From the NCBI RefSeq assembly GCF_018139985.1, contig NZ_JAGSOU010000006.1:124001-188000 (forward strand): a stretch of 64,000 nt of DNA, written 5' to 3'. Origin of the DNA: Actibacterium sp. MT2.3-13A. Lineage in GTDB: Bacteria; Pseudomonadota; Alphaproteobacteria; Rhodobacterales; Rhodobacteraceae. This document shows positions 26,322 to 34,749 of the stretch, piece after piece (position 1 is the first letter of the stretch; the number at the start of each line of letters is the position of its first letter). The position numbers and the translations under genes were made by a program. Below the pieces are notes generated by a model. It was given only the letters and a program-made list of their open reading frames with translations. It made no database searches and was not told the DNA's origin.

Positions 26322-27620
26322 ATGTCTCGCGCACTGACCCCCAACGTCCTAACCCCTCAGGACCTCGACCCCAACTGGAAATGGGAGGGCCGCCTGCCTG
26401 CCTGGGGCCACACCTCGGTCGATTTCGAGCGCCGGGTCGATCACGATCGCCTGCGCCGCTATCGCCTCAGCCGTGCCCGCGAAGCGCTGAAGAAGAGCAG
26501 CGCCGGTTCGTTGCTGCTCTTCGACGTGAACAACATCCGCTATGTCTCGGCCACGAAGATCGGCGAATGGGAACGGGACAAGATGTGCCGTTTCTGCCTG
26601 CTGACCGGCGATGACGCGCCGCATGTCTGGGACTTCGGATCGGCCGCCGTGCACCATCGCAAGTATTCCGATTGGCTGCTGCCGGAGAACTGCCACGCAG
26701 GGGTCGTCGGCATGCGCGGCACCATCCCGCCGTCCTTTGGCCTGATGAAGAAATATGCCGAAGAAATCGCGGGCCTGATCCGCGACGCCGGCATGGCCGA
26801 CATGCCCGTCGGCGTTGACTATGCCGAGACCGCGATGTTCGAGGCACTGAAGGAAGCGGGCCTGAACATCGTCGACGGGCAGCAGATCATGTTGTCGGCC
26901 CGCGAGATCAAGAACTGGGACGAGATCCAGTTGCTGACCCAGGCCGCCAGCATGGTCGATGGCGTCTACCACATGATCTACGAAGAGCTGAAGCCGGGCG
27001 TGCGCGAGAACGAGATCGTCGCGCTGTCGAACAAGATGCTCTACGAAATGGGCTCGGACGATGTCGAGGCGATCAACGCCATCTCGGGCGAGCGATGCAA
27101 CCCGCACCCGCACAACTTCACCGACCGGCTGTTCCGACCGGGCGACCAGGCGTTCTTCGACATCCTGCAGTCCTACCAGGGCTACCGGACCTGCTACTAC
27201 CGGACCTTCAACATCGGCACTTCGACCTCGGCGCAGGTGGATGCCTACACCAAGGCGCGCGAGTGGATCGACGCCTCGATCGACCTGATCCGTCCCGGCG
27301 TGACCACCGATGTCGTGGCGCAGGCCTGGCCGAAAGCCGAGGAATTCGGTTTCCCCGACGAACTCAGCGCCTTTGGCTTGCAATTCGGCCACGGCCTCGG
27401 CCTCGCGCTGCATGAGCGCCCGATCATCAGCCGCGCGGTATCGCTGGAAAACCCGATGGAAATCCAGACCGGCATGGTTTTCGCGCTGGAAACCTACTGC
27501 CCTGCCGCCGACGGCTATTCGGCCGCCCGGATCGAGGAAGAGGTGGTCGTGACCGACACCGGCTGCGAGGTCATCTCGCTCTTCCCGGCGCAGGAACTGC
27601 CGATCGCGAACCGCTACTAA
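26322..27620 (+). CDS. M24 (creatinase/aminopeptidase P fold) protein with altered metal site
   Basis: 432 residues with an N-terminal creatinase-like domain and a C-terminal pita-bread domain. Expected metal ligands: D280 is present, but the second Asp, 11 residues later in the GYxxDxTRT motif, is Cys291 (GYRTCYYRTF). H357 (GHGLGLALHERP), E390 and the Glu cluster 405–407 remain. M24 members include peptidases, metal-free creatinase and the DMSP lyase DddP; DddP has DxD, which is not seen here. In this catabolic operon a C–N or C–S/C–O lyase or hydrolase on a small molecule is likelier than a peptidase. AAGGAG precedes the ATG. Confidence 0.85.
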   Translation: MSRALTPNVLTPQDLDPNWKWEGRLPAWGHTSVDFERRVDHDRLRRYRLSRAREALKKSSAGSLLLFDVNNIRYVSATKIGEWERDKMCRFCLLTGDDAPHVWDFGSAAVHHRKYSDWLLPENCHAGVVGMRGTIPPSFGLMKKYAEEIAGLIRDAGMADMPVGVDYAETAMFEALKEAGLNIVDGQQIMLSAREIKNWDEIQLLTQAASMVDGVYHMIYEELKPGVRENEIVALSNKMLYEMGSDDVEAINAISGERCNPHPHNFTDRLFRPGDQAFFDILQSYQGYRTCYYRTFNIGTSTSAQVDAYTKAREWIDASIDLIRPGVTTDVVAQAWPKAEEFGFPDELSAFGLQFGHGLGLALHERPIISRAVSLENPMEIQTGMVFALETYCPAADGYSAARIEEEVVVTDTGCEVISLFPAQELPIANRY

Positions 27621-27633
27621 CCTCCCTGAAACT

Positions 27634-27661
27634 GCCCGGCCTCCCGGGGCCGGGCTCTTTT
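27634..27661 (+). terminator. Terminator-like hairpin between the M24 gene and E1 alpha
   Basis: GCCCGGCC (27634–27641) pairs with GGCCGGGC (27648–27655) around a 6-nt loop, followed by TCTTTT. It lies 13 nt after the M24 stop and 8 nt before the E1-alpha ATG, leaving no room for a promoter after it. It could be an attenuator that lowers expression of the dehydrogenase genes. Confidence 0.7.
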
Positions 27662-27668
27662 CGTAGAG

Positions 27669-28679
27669 ATGACGCCAATGAGCCCCGCCAAGACCAAAAC
27701 CAACACTGAGGACTATCTGCGCATGTACCGCCAGATGGTCCGCATCCGGACCTTTGAGGACAACGCCAACCAGCTCTACCTCTCGGCCAAGATGCCGGGG
27801 CTGACCCACATGTATTCCGGCGAGGAGGCTGTCGCCGTGGGCATCTGCGAGGCGCTCCGTGTCACCGACAAGATCACGTCGACCCATCGCGGCCACGGCC
27901 ATTGCGTCGCCAAGGGCGCCGATTTCAAAGAGATGTTCTGCGAACTTCTGGGCAAGGAAGAGGGCTATTGCCGCGGCAAGGGTGGCTCGATGCATATCGC
28001 GGACCAGTCGAACGGCAACCTCGGCGCCAATGCCATTGTCGGCGGGTCGATGGGCATCGCGACCGGCTCGGCCTTCACCGCCAGGCTTCTGGGCCGCGAT
28101 GACGTGACCGTCTGTTTCTTTGGCGACGGGGCCACGGCCCAGGGCCTGTGGTACGAGGTCATGAACATGGCCGCCCTGTGGAAGCTGCCGGTGATCTACG
28201 CCTGCGAGAACAACGGCTATTCCGAATACACCAAGACCGATGAGATCGCCGCCGGCTCGATCGTCGCCCGGGCCGAGGCCTTCGGCATCGAAAGCCACCA
28301 GGTCGACGGGCAGGACGTGCTGGCCGTCAACGCCCTGACCCAGAAACTGGTCGAGCGCGCCCGCAAGGGCGAGGGCCCCTTCTTCATCGAGCTGATGACC
28401 TATCGCTATCACGGCCACCACGTGGGCGACATCAACCGCGAGTACTACCGCTCCAAGGAAGAAGAGCAGGACTGGAAGGTGAACCGCGACCCCATCATCC
28501 GGTTCCGGTCGTGGCTGGTCGAGCAGGGCATCGCCAGCGAGGAGGAGATCGAGGCGATGAACGCCGAGATCAAGGAGGATGCCGCCGCCGCCGTCGAATA
28601 CGCCCTGCATGCCAAATACCCCGGCGCGAACGAGGTCGACATGCATGTGTTCACTGACGTCGAGCACGCGCTGGCCTGA
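27669..28679 (+). CDS. TPP-dependent dehydrogenase E1 alpha subunit (acetoin/pyruvate type)
   Basis: Alpha subunit of a heterotetrameric TPP enzyme, 336 residues. The TPP/Mg motif runs from GDGATAQG to NNGYSEYT, and STHRGHGHCVAKG and RGKGGSMHI carry the active-site and phosphorylation-loop regions. GEEAVAVG and the overall form are close to AcoA of acetoin dehydrogenase and to PdhA. With E1 beta it would decarboxylate a 2-oxoacid or cleave an acyloin and transfer the acyl group to lipoamide. ATG 27678 is an alternative start. It follows a terminator-like hairpin and precedes E1 beta by 11 bp. Confidence 0.9.
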   Translation: MTPMSPAKTKTNTEDYLRMYRQMVRIRTFEDNANQLYLSAKMPGLTHMYSGEEAVAVGICEALRVTDKITSTHRGHGHCVAKGADFKEMFCELLGKEEGYCRGKGGSMHIADQSNGNLGANAIVGGSMGIATGSAFTARLLGRDDVTVCFFGDGATAQGLWYEVMNMAALWKLPVIYACENNGYSEYTKTDEIAAGSIVARAEAFGIESHQVDGQDVLAVNALTQKLVERARKGEGPFFIELMTYRYHGHHVGDINREYYRSKEEEQDWKVNRDPIIRFRSWLVEQGIASEEEIEAMNAEIKEDAAAAVEYALHAKYPGANEVDMHVFTDVEHALA

Positions 28680-28690
28680 GGAGAAGAGAG

Positions 28691-29686
28691 ATGAGAGAGA
28701 TTACCCTGTCCCAGGCCGTCAACGAGGCCCTCGCCGAGGAAATGCGCCGCGACGAGACCGTGTTCATCATCGGCGAGGATGTCGCCGAGGCCGGCACCCC
28801 CTTCAAGGTGCTCAGCGGGCTGGTCGAGGAATTCGGAACCGATCGTGTGGTCGACACCCCGATCGCCGAGCCCGGCTTCATGGGGCTTGCCGTCGGCGCG
28901 GCCATGACCGGCACGCGGCCCGTGGTCGACCTGATGTTCGGCGACTTCATCTTTCTGGTGATGGATCAGCTGTGCAACCAGGCGGCCAAGACCCATTACA
29001 TGTCGGGCGGCAAGCTGAACGTGCCGCTGGTGCTGCGCACCAATCTCGGCGCCACCCGGCGCTCGGCCGCGCAACATTCGCAATCCCTGCACGCGCTGGT
29101 GGCCCATATCCCGGGGCTCAAGGTCGCCTTGCCCTCGTCGGCCTACGAGGCCAAGGGCCTGATGAAGACCGCGATCCGCGATAACAACCCGGTGGTGATC
29201 TTCGAAGACAAGCTAATGTACAACGACAAGGCGCCGGTGCCGGAAGAGGAATTCCTGATCCCCTTCGGCGAGGCGAACATCAAGCGCGAAGGCCACGACG
29301 TCACGCTCATCGGCACCTCGTCCATGGTGCAGGTCTGCGAGAAAGCCGCGGACATCCTGGCCGCCGAGGGGATCAGCGCCGAGGTCATCGACCCGCGCAC
29401 GATCGTGCCGCTGGACGAGGAAACGCTGCTGAAATCCGCCAGGAAAACCTCGCGCGTGATCGTGGTGGACGAAGGCCACCAGAGCTACGGCATCACCGGC
29501 GAGATCGCCAGCCGGATCAACGAGAAGGCGTTCTATCACCTCGACGCGCCGGTGCTGCGCATGGGCGCGATGGACGTGCCCGTGCCCTTCAGCCCGGCGC
29601 TTGAGGACATCACCGTGCCCACGCCCGAAGGCGTGGCCGAGAACGCACGCAAATTGATGAGCGGGGAGATGATCCATGCCGCATGA
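28691..29686 (+). CDS. TPP-dependent dehydrogenase E1 beta subunit
   Basis: Beta subunit, 331 residues, transketolase-like. IGEDVAEAGTPFKVLSGLVE, DTPIAEPGFMGLAVGAA and the C-terminal EGHQSYGITGEIASR are conserved in AcoB/PdhB. GAGAAGAGAG upstream serves as SD. Its last 11 bp overlap the start of the lipoyl-protein gene, so E1 beta and lipoyl carrier are coupled. Oxoacid versus acyloin specificity cannot be fixed by eye, although neighbouring acetoin-reductase-like SDRs favour an acyloin. Confidence 0.92.
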   Translation: MREITLSQAVNEALAEEMRRDETVFIIGEDVAEAGTPFKVLSGLVEEFGTDRVVDTPIAEPGFMGLAVGAAMTGTRPVVDLMFGDFIFLVMDQLCNQAAKTHYMSGGKLNVPLVLRTNLGATRRSAAQHSQSLHALVAHIPGLKVALPSSAYEAKGLMKTAIRDNNPVVIFEDKLMYNDKAPVPEEEFLIPFGEANIKREGHDVTLIGTSSMVQVCEKAADILAAEGISAEVIDPRTIVPLDEETLLKSARKTSRVIVVDEGHQSYGITGEIASRINEKAFYHLDAPVLRMGAMDVPVPFSPALEDITVPTPEGVAENARKLMSGEMIHAA

Positions 29687-30971
29687 GGTGATCATGCCCG
29701 CCTTGGGCATGGCGCAGGATACCGGCCTGATCGTCGCCTGGCACAAGAGCCCCGGCGACGAGGTCGCAACCGGCGACGTGCTGTTCGAAGTGGAAACCGA
29801 CAAGGCGACGATGGAGGTCGAGGCCCAGGCCGACGGCTTCCTCACCCAGGTGCGCGCCCACGCCGGCGACGAGGTCCCGGTGGGGGACGTCATAGCCCTG
29901 ATCGGCGACACGACCGAGGCGGTGCACACCGCGGAATCGCCCGCAGGCAGCGCCGCGGCCACGGCGGCGCTGCCGGACGGCAATGAGGTCATCATGCCGG
30001 CCCTCGGCATGGCGCAGGACACCGGCCTGATCGTGGCCTGGCACAAGGCGCCCGGCGACGCGGTGGCCGCGGACGATATCCTGTTCGAGGTCGAAACCGA
30101 CAAAGCCACCATGGAGGTCGAGGCGGGGCACGACGGCTATGTCGCCGCGCTTCTGGCCGAAGCCGGCGAAGACGCCCCGGTCGGCGATCTGATCGCGATC
30201 ATCTCGGCCGCAAAACCCGACGCGCCGGTGCAGCTGAGCCGCAAGGGCCAGCCCGCCGCAGCAGCGCCGGCACCGGCCGCCGAGGCGCCGCCGCAACCGG
30301 CAGCGGATCCTGTCCCGGAAAAACCGGCCGGGGCCGCCAAGCCTGCGGCAAAGTCCGAAACCGGGCGCATTCTGGCCTCGCCCAAGGCCCGACGGCTGGC
30401 GCTTGAACAGGGGTTGGACCTGGCCCGGCTGGTCGTGGCCGGTCATCCGCAGCCCTACCATGTGAGCGACATCGAGGTTCTGAAATCCCTGCCTGACGAG
30501 GGGGCCGGCACCGCGCAGGCCGCGGCGGCGCGTCACCTCGTGGCCGACCTGCCGGGCGAAGGATTCACCGCCTTCGCCGCGTGGGCGGCCGAGACCGCAG
30601 GGCTGAAGGACGCCGATGCGCTGCTCGCCGGGCTGGCCGCGGCCAGTCTTGGCCGCCAGCGCGCCGCGGTGGCCGTGGAAGGCTTCGGCGAGACGCGGAT
30701 CTACACCGTGCCCGCCGGCCCCTTCGGCGCGATCGCCGAGGCCGAACCCGGCACGCCCCCTGACCTGCGCCTGCGCGACCTGCGCTTCAGCCGCATCACG
30801 GCCGTGCGGCTGGGGGCCGAGGACAGCCCGGTCCTCTCGGTCGCCGCGTCGGGCGCGGGGCTGCGGCTGACGCTGGAATGCGCCGCCCACCAGTTGTCCG
30901 CCGGCGAGGCCGTCAGCCTTCTTTCCAATTTCGCAGGCCGGATGGAGCAGCCGCTCCGCCACCTGCTTTGA
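29676..30971 (+). CDS. Di-lipoyl carrier protein with E1/E3-binding domain and degenerate E2 domain
   Basis: 431 residues. Two near-identical lipoyl domains occupy about 1–78 and 103–178; each has ETDKATMEVE with the lipoylated lysine (K43, K143). An Ala/Pro linker follows, then a peripheral-subunit-binding domain at about 232–268 (ASPKARRLALEQGLDL). The last 150 residues look like a worn acyltransferase domain (FTAFAAWAAE … LRLTLECAAHQLSAGEAV) and lack the HxxxD/N active site. It therefore seems to be a lipoyl carrier and scaffold, with catalysis supplied by the gene at 32428. It overlaps E1 beta by 11 bp. Confidence 0.85.
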   Translation: MPHEVIMPALGMAQDTGLIVAWHKSPGDEVATGDVLFEVETDKATMEVEAQADGFLTQVRAHAGDEVPVGDVIALIGDTTEAVHTAESPAGSAAATAALPDGNEVIMPALGMAQDTGLIVAWHKAPGDAVAADDILFEVETDKATMEVEAGHDGYVAALLAEAGEDAPVGDLIAIISAAKPDAPVQLSRKGQPAAAAPAPAAEAPPQPAADPVPEKPAGAAKPAAKSETGRILASPKARRLALEQGLDLARLVVAGHPQPYHVSDIEVLKSLPDEGAGTAQAAAARHLVADLPGEGFTAFAAWAAETAGLKDADALLAGLAAASLGRQRAAVAVEGFGETRIYTVPAGPFGAIAEAEPGTPPDLRLRDLRFSRITAVRLGAEDSPVLSVAASGAGLRLTLECAAHQLSAGEAVSLLSNFAGRMEQPLRHLL

Positions 30972-30986
30972 GCCATGGAGCACAAC

Positions 30987-32417
30987 ATGGAATACACCGA
31001 TCTCTACATCAACGGCGAATGGCGCAAGGGCGCGGCAGGCGTGCGCTTCGACGTTCTGAACCCCGCCACCGAAGAGGTTCTGGCCTCGGTCGCCTCGGCC
31101 GAGATCGCCGACGCCGATGCCGCGCTGGACGCCGCCGAGGCCGCGATGGCCAACTGGGCCGCGCGCACCCCGCGCGAACGTTCCGAGGTGCTGCGCAAGG
31201 CGTGGGAGCTGATGACCGCGCGGCTGGAGGACTTCGCACGCCTCATTACATTGGAAAACGGCAAGGCGCGCGCCGATGCGATGGGCGAGGCTACCTATGC
31301 CGCCGAGTTCTTCCGCTGGTTCGCCGAAGAAGCGGTGCGCGCCGACGGGCTGATCACCCATGCGCCCAGCTCGGGGGCGCGGATCATGGTGCAGCACAAA
31401 CCCGCAGGTCTCGCCGTGCTGGTCACGCCGTGGAACTACCCCGCCGCCATGGGCACCCGCAAGATCGCCCCGGCTCTGGCCGCCGGCTGCGCGGTGATCA
31501 TCAAGCCCGCCTCCGAAACGCCCCTGACCATGTTGGCGCTGATGCCGCTGCTGGAAGAGGCCGGTGTTCCGCCGGGTCTGGTCAACGTGCTGCCGTCGAA
31601 ACGCACCGGCGCGCTGGTCGATCACATGCTGCATGATCCGCGCGTGCGGGTGGTGTCCTTCACCGGCTCGACCGGCGTGGGCCGCAAACTGCTGCATTCG
31701 GCCGCCGATCAGGTGCTCAAACCGGCGATGGAACTGGGGGGCAACGCGCCGCTGATCGTCTTCGAAGACGCTGATCTCGATGTCGCGGTCGAAGGCGCCA
31801 TGCTGGCCAAGATGCGCAACCTGGGTGAGGCCTGCACCGCGGCCAACCGCATCTATGTGCACATGGACGTTGCCGAGGAGTTCACCCGCCGCCTCGCCGA
31901 TGCCATGGGCGCGCTCAAGGTCGGCGATGGCGTCGATCCGAGCGTCGACGTTGGCCCGCTGGTCAATGCCGACACCCGCGACAAGGTGGCGGCCTTCGTG
32001 GCCGATGCCGTGGCCAAGGGCGCCAATGTGGAGATCGGCGGTCAGACCCCGAACGGCAAGGGTTTCTTCTACCCGCCCACGGTGCTGTCGAATGTGCCCG
32101 AGACCGCCGACTGCGTGCATGACGAGATATTCGGCCCGGTCGCAGCGATCCAGACCTTCACCGATCAGGAGGACGTCATCCGCCGCGCCAATGACACCGA
32201 ATACGGCCTGGTGGCCTATGTCTTCTCCGAGGACATGAAGCGCGCGCTGCAGGTCTGCGAACGGCTGGAGTACGGCATGGTGGGCCTGAACCGTGGGCTT
32301 GTCAGCGACCCGGCGGCCCCATTCGGCGGGGTGAAACAGTCGGGTCTGGGCCGTGAGGGCGGGCATGAGGGCATGCTCGAGTTCATGGAAACCCAATATA
32401 TCTCGGCTAGTTGGTAA
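30987..32417 (+). CDS. NAD(P)-dependent aldehyde dehydrogenase (succinate-semialdehyde type)
   Basis: 476 residues, ALDH superfamily. TPWNYPAAMGTRKIAPALAA is the conserved nucleotide-binding stretch, FTGSTGVGRKLL the Rossmann loop, ELGGNAP carries the general-base Glu, and NLGEACTAANR holds the catalytic Cys. FGGVKQSGLGREGG closes the family pattern. Nearest in form to GabD-like SSDHs, but cluster context suggests it oxidises the aldehyde released by the E1 cleavage. ATG 30987 has GGAG 6 nt upstream; an upstream ATG at 30975 adds four residues. It is inserted between the two halves of the split E2. Confidence 0.93.
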   Translation: MEYTDLYINGEWRKGAAGVRFDVLNPATEEVLASVASAEIADADAALDAAEAAMANWAARTPRERSEVLRKAWELMTARLEDFARLITLENGKARADAMGEATYAAEFFRWFAEEAVRADGLITHAPSSGARIMVQHKPAGLAVLVTPWNYPAAMGTRKIAPALAAGCAVIIKPASETPLTMLALMPLLEEAGVPPGLVNVLPSKRTGALVDHMLHDPRVRVVSFTGSTGVGRKLLHSAADQVLKPAMELGGNAPLIVFEDADLDVAVEGAMLAKMRNLGEACTAANRIYVHMDVAEEFTRRLADAMGALKVGDGVDPSVDVGPLVNADTRDKVAAFVADAVAKGANVEIGGQTPNGKGFFYPPTVLSNVPETADCVHDEIFGPVAAIQTFTDQEDVIRRANDTEYGLVAYVFSEDMKRALQVCERLEYGMVGLNRGLVSDPAAPFGGVKQSGLGREGGHEGMLEFMETQYISASW

Positions 32418-32427
32418 GGGGGCGGAC

Positions 32428-33306
32428 ATGAGCGACGTCATCGCACCGCCCTCGGTCCGGGCGCTGGCCCTGCAAAAGGGCATCGACCTTGAGAAACTGG
32501 CCCGCGACCTGGGCCGCAGCTCGATCGCGCGCGAGGATCTGGAGGGCAGCAAGCCCGCCGCAGGACGCGCGGGCAACACTTCATACTGGGATGTGGATCA
32601 TTCGGTCTACGGCCCGGTCAGCGAAGAGCCGATGAGCCGTTTCGCGCAGGTCGCCGCCGCGAACCTCGCGGCCGCCAACGCGCTGATCCCGCAGGTGACG
32701 CACCACGACCGCGCCGATGTCACGGCCATCGAGGCGCTGCGCCAAGAGCTCAAGTCCGAGGCGCGGGCGCGAGGCGTCAAGCTGACCGCGCTGGCCTTCC
32801 ATGTGAAGGCGCTGGCGCGGGCCTTGCGCGAGTTTCCGCGCTTGAACGCCTCGCTGTCGCCGGATGGCAAAACCCTGATCCTCAAGAATTATGTCCATGT
32901 CGGCATCGCCGTGGACACCGCCCATGGCCTGATGGTTCCGGTCATCCGCGACGTCGACAAAAAGGGTCTGTGGCAGGTCGCCGCCGAGATCGCGGACCTC
33001 GCCTCGCGGGCGCAGGACCGCAAGGTCGGGCCTGACGAAATGGGAGGCGCCTCGATGACCATTTCGTCGCTCGGCGGGATCGGGGGGACGGCCTTTACCC
33101 CGATCGTCAACCCGCCCGAAGTGGCGATCCTCGGCATCACCCGCACTGAGACCGTCACGGTGTGGGACGGCGACGCCCCGCGCCCGGTGCCGATGCTGCC
33201 GCTTGACCTGTCCTACGATCACCGGGTGATCAACGGCGCCGACGCAGCGCGGTTCATGACCTATCTCTGCGGCCTGCTGGCCGATCCGCGCCGGATGATG
33301 GTCTGA
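32428..33306 (+). CDS. Lipoyl-less 2-oxoacid/acetoin dehydrogenase acyltransferase (E2 catalytic part)
   Basis: 292 residues beginning directly with a peripheral-subunit-binding-like domain (VRALALQKGIDLEKLARDLG) followed by the trimer-forming acyltransferase domain: LTALAFHVKALARALREFP, TAHGLMVPVIRDVDKKGL, GASMTISSLGGIGGTAFTPI and DLSYDHRVINGADAARF. The active site is HRVING with Asn, a variant known in Azotobacter vinelandii AceF. No lipoyl domain is present; it must be served by the di-lipoyl protein at 29676. GGGGG lies about 8 nt upstream of the ATG. The gene is 10 bp after the ALDH gene and 10 bp before E3. Confidence 0.9.
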   Translation: MSDVIAPPSVRALALQKGIDLEKLARDLGRSSIAREDLEGSKPAAGRAGNTSYWDVDHSVYGPVSEEPMSRFAQVAAANLAAANALIPQVTHHDRADVTAIEALRQELKSEARARGVKLTALAFHVKALARALREFPRLNASLSPDGKTLILKNYVHVGIAVDTAHGLMVPVIRDVDKKGLWQVAAEIADLASRAQDRKVGPDEMGGASMTISSLGGIGGTAFTPIVNPPEVAILGITRTETVTVWDGDAPRPVPMLPLDLSYDHRVINGADAARFMTYLCGLLADPRRMMV

Positions 33307-33316
33307 GGAGGCGAAG

Positions 33317-34696
33317 ATGGCCGAAAATCATGCTGATTTCATCGTGCTCGGCGCAGGCCCCGGTGGCTACGCCTCCGCTTTCCGCGCCGCCGATCTGGGG
33401 CGCAAGGTGGTGTTGGTCGATCCCCGCACCACCTTGGGCGGCGTCTGCCTGAACGAGGGCTGCATCCCGTCCAAGGCCCTGCTGCATGCCGCCGAAGTGA
33501 TCCGTGAATCTCAGGAGATCGGCGCGTGGGGGATTGCGCTGAGCAAGCCCAAGGTCGACCTTGATGCGCTGCGCGCCAAGAAAGACGGCATCGTTGCGCA
33601 GCTGACCGGCGGGCTCAGCGGGCTGGCCCGGCGCCGCAAGGTCGAGGTGGTGCGCGGCACCGCCGTGTTCACCGGAGAGAACAGTCTCGACATCGACGGC
33701 GCGGCCTGGAGCTTCGACCAGGCGGTGATCGCCGTCGGCTCGGCCCCGATCCAACTGCCCGGCTGGCCCGAGGATGACCGCATCTGGGATTCCACCGCCG
33801 CGCTGGAATTGCGCGAGATCCCCAAGCGGCTGACCATCGTCGGCGGCGGCATCATCGGGTTGGAAATGGCCACGGTCTACTCGGCGCTGGGCGCCCAGGT
33901 AACGGTGATCGAACTGGCCGACCAGATCGCCCCGGGCGCGGATGCAGAGGCGGTGCGCATCCTGCATGCGGCGCTGGAACAGCAGGGCATCACCCTGCAC
34001 ACCGCCACCAGGGTCGTCTCGGTCAAGGCAATGAAAGCGGCGCTGACCCTGACCTGCGAGGGCGCCTTCGAGGGAGAGATCAAGGCCGATGCCGCGATCC
34101 AGGCTGTCGGGCGGCGTTCGAACGGACCGCGTGTCAAGCCCGAGGCCGCCGGCGTCGAGGCCGATGAGCGCGGCATCATACCGGTCGATCCCTCGTGCCG
34201 AACCAACCGGCCGCATATCTTCGCCATCGGCGATGTGACCGGCAACCCGATGCTCGCCCACCGGGCCACGCATCAGGGGCATGTCGCGGCCGAGGTGGCC
34301 ACGGGCCATGCCGCCGCGCTGGATACCGATCTGATCCCTTCGGTCGCCTACACCTCGCCCGAACTCGCCTGGGCCGGCATGACCCAGGCACAGGCCGAGG
34401 CGCGCGGCATAAAGCATAAGGTGACGAGCTTCCCCTGGGCCGCCAGCGGGCGCAATCTCAGCTCCGGCGGCGGCGACGGGCTGACCAAACTGGTCTATTG
34501 TCCCGACACTCACCGGCTGCTCGGCGCGACATTGATCGGCAATAACGCCGGGGAGTTGTTGGCCGAATGCGTGGTCGCGATGGAAATGGGGGCGACCCTT
34601 GAGGACATCGCCTTCTCGGTTCATGCGCACCCGACGGTATCCGAAACGGTCGCGTTTGCGGCAGAGCGGGCGATGGGCACGTTGACTGACCTTTAG
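33317..34696 (+). CDS. lpdA: Dihydrolipoyl dehydrogenase (E3)
   Basis: FAD-dependent disulfide reductase, 459 residues. VLGAGPGGYASAFRAADLG binds FAD, GGVCLNEGCIPSKALL is the redox disulfide, IVGGGIIGLEMATVYSALG binds NAD, FAIGDVTGNPMLAHRA is the second FAD motif, and HAHPTVSET carries the active-site His–Glu pair. It reoxidises dihydrolipoamide on the carrier protein with NAD+. A dedicated E3 at the end of the operon suggests that the whole complex moved as a unit. AGGAGG precedes the ATG. Confidence 0.97.
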   Translation: MAENHADFIVLGAGPGGYASAFRAADLGRKVVLVDPRTTLGGVCLNEGCIPSKALLHAAEVIRESQEIGAWGIALSKPKVDLDALRAKKDGIVAQLTGGLSGLARRRKVEVVRGTAVFTGENSLDIDGAAWSFDQAVIAVGSAPIQLPGWPEDDRIWDSTAALELREIPKRLTIVGGGIIGLEMATVYSALGAQVTVIELADQIAPGADAEAVRILHAALEQQGITLHTATRVVSVKAMKAALTLTCEGAFEGEIKADAAIQAVGRRSNGPRVKPEAAGVEADERGIIPVDPSCRTNRPHIFAIGDVTGNPMLAHRATHQGHVAAEVATGHAAALDTDLIPSVAYTSPELAWAGMTQAQAEARGIKHKVTSFPWAASGRNLSSGGGDGLTKLVYCPDTHRLLGATLIGNNAGELLAECVVAMEMGATLEDIAFSVHAHPTVSETVAFAAERAMGTLTDL

Positions 34697-34749
34697 CCCT
34701 GCCTTGGAAGTGATCCAATTCCTCCTGTGGCATTTCACTGTGAGATGGC

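Noticed and set aside
26322-27620. DMSP lyase DddP
   Set aside because: DddP is also an M24-fold protein of this group, but its DxD metal motif and active-site surroundings are not seen here; only the fold is shared.
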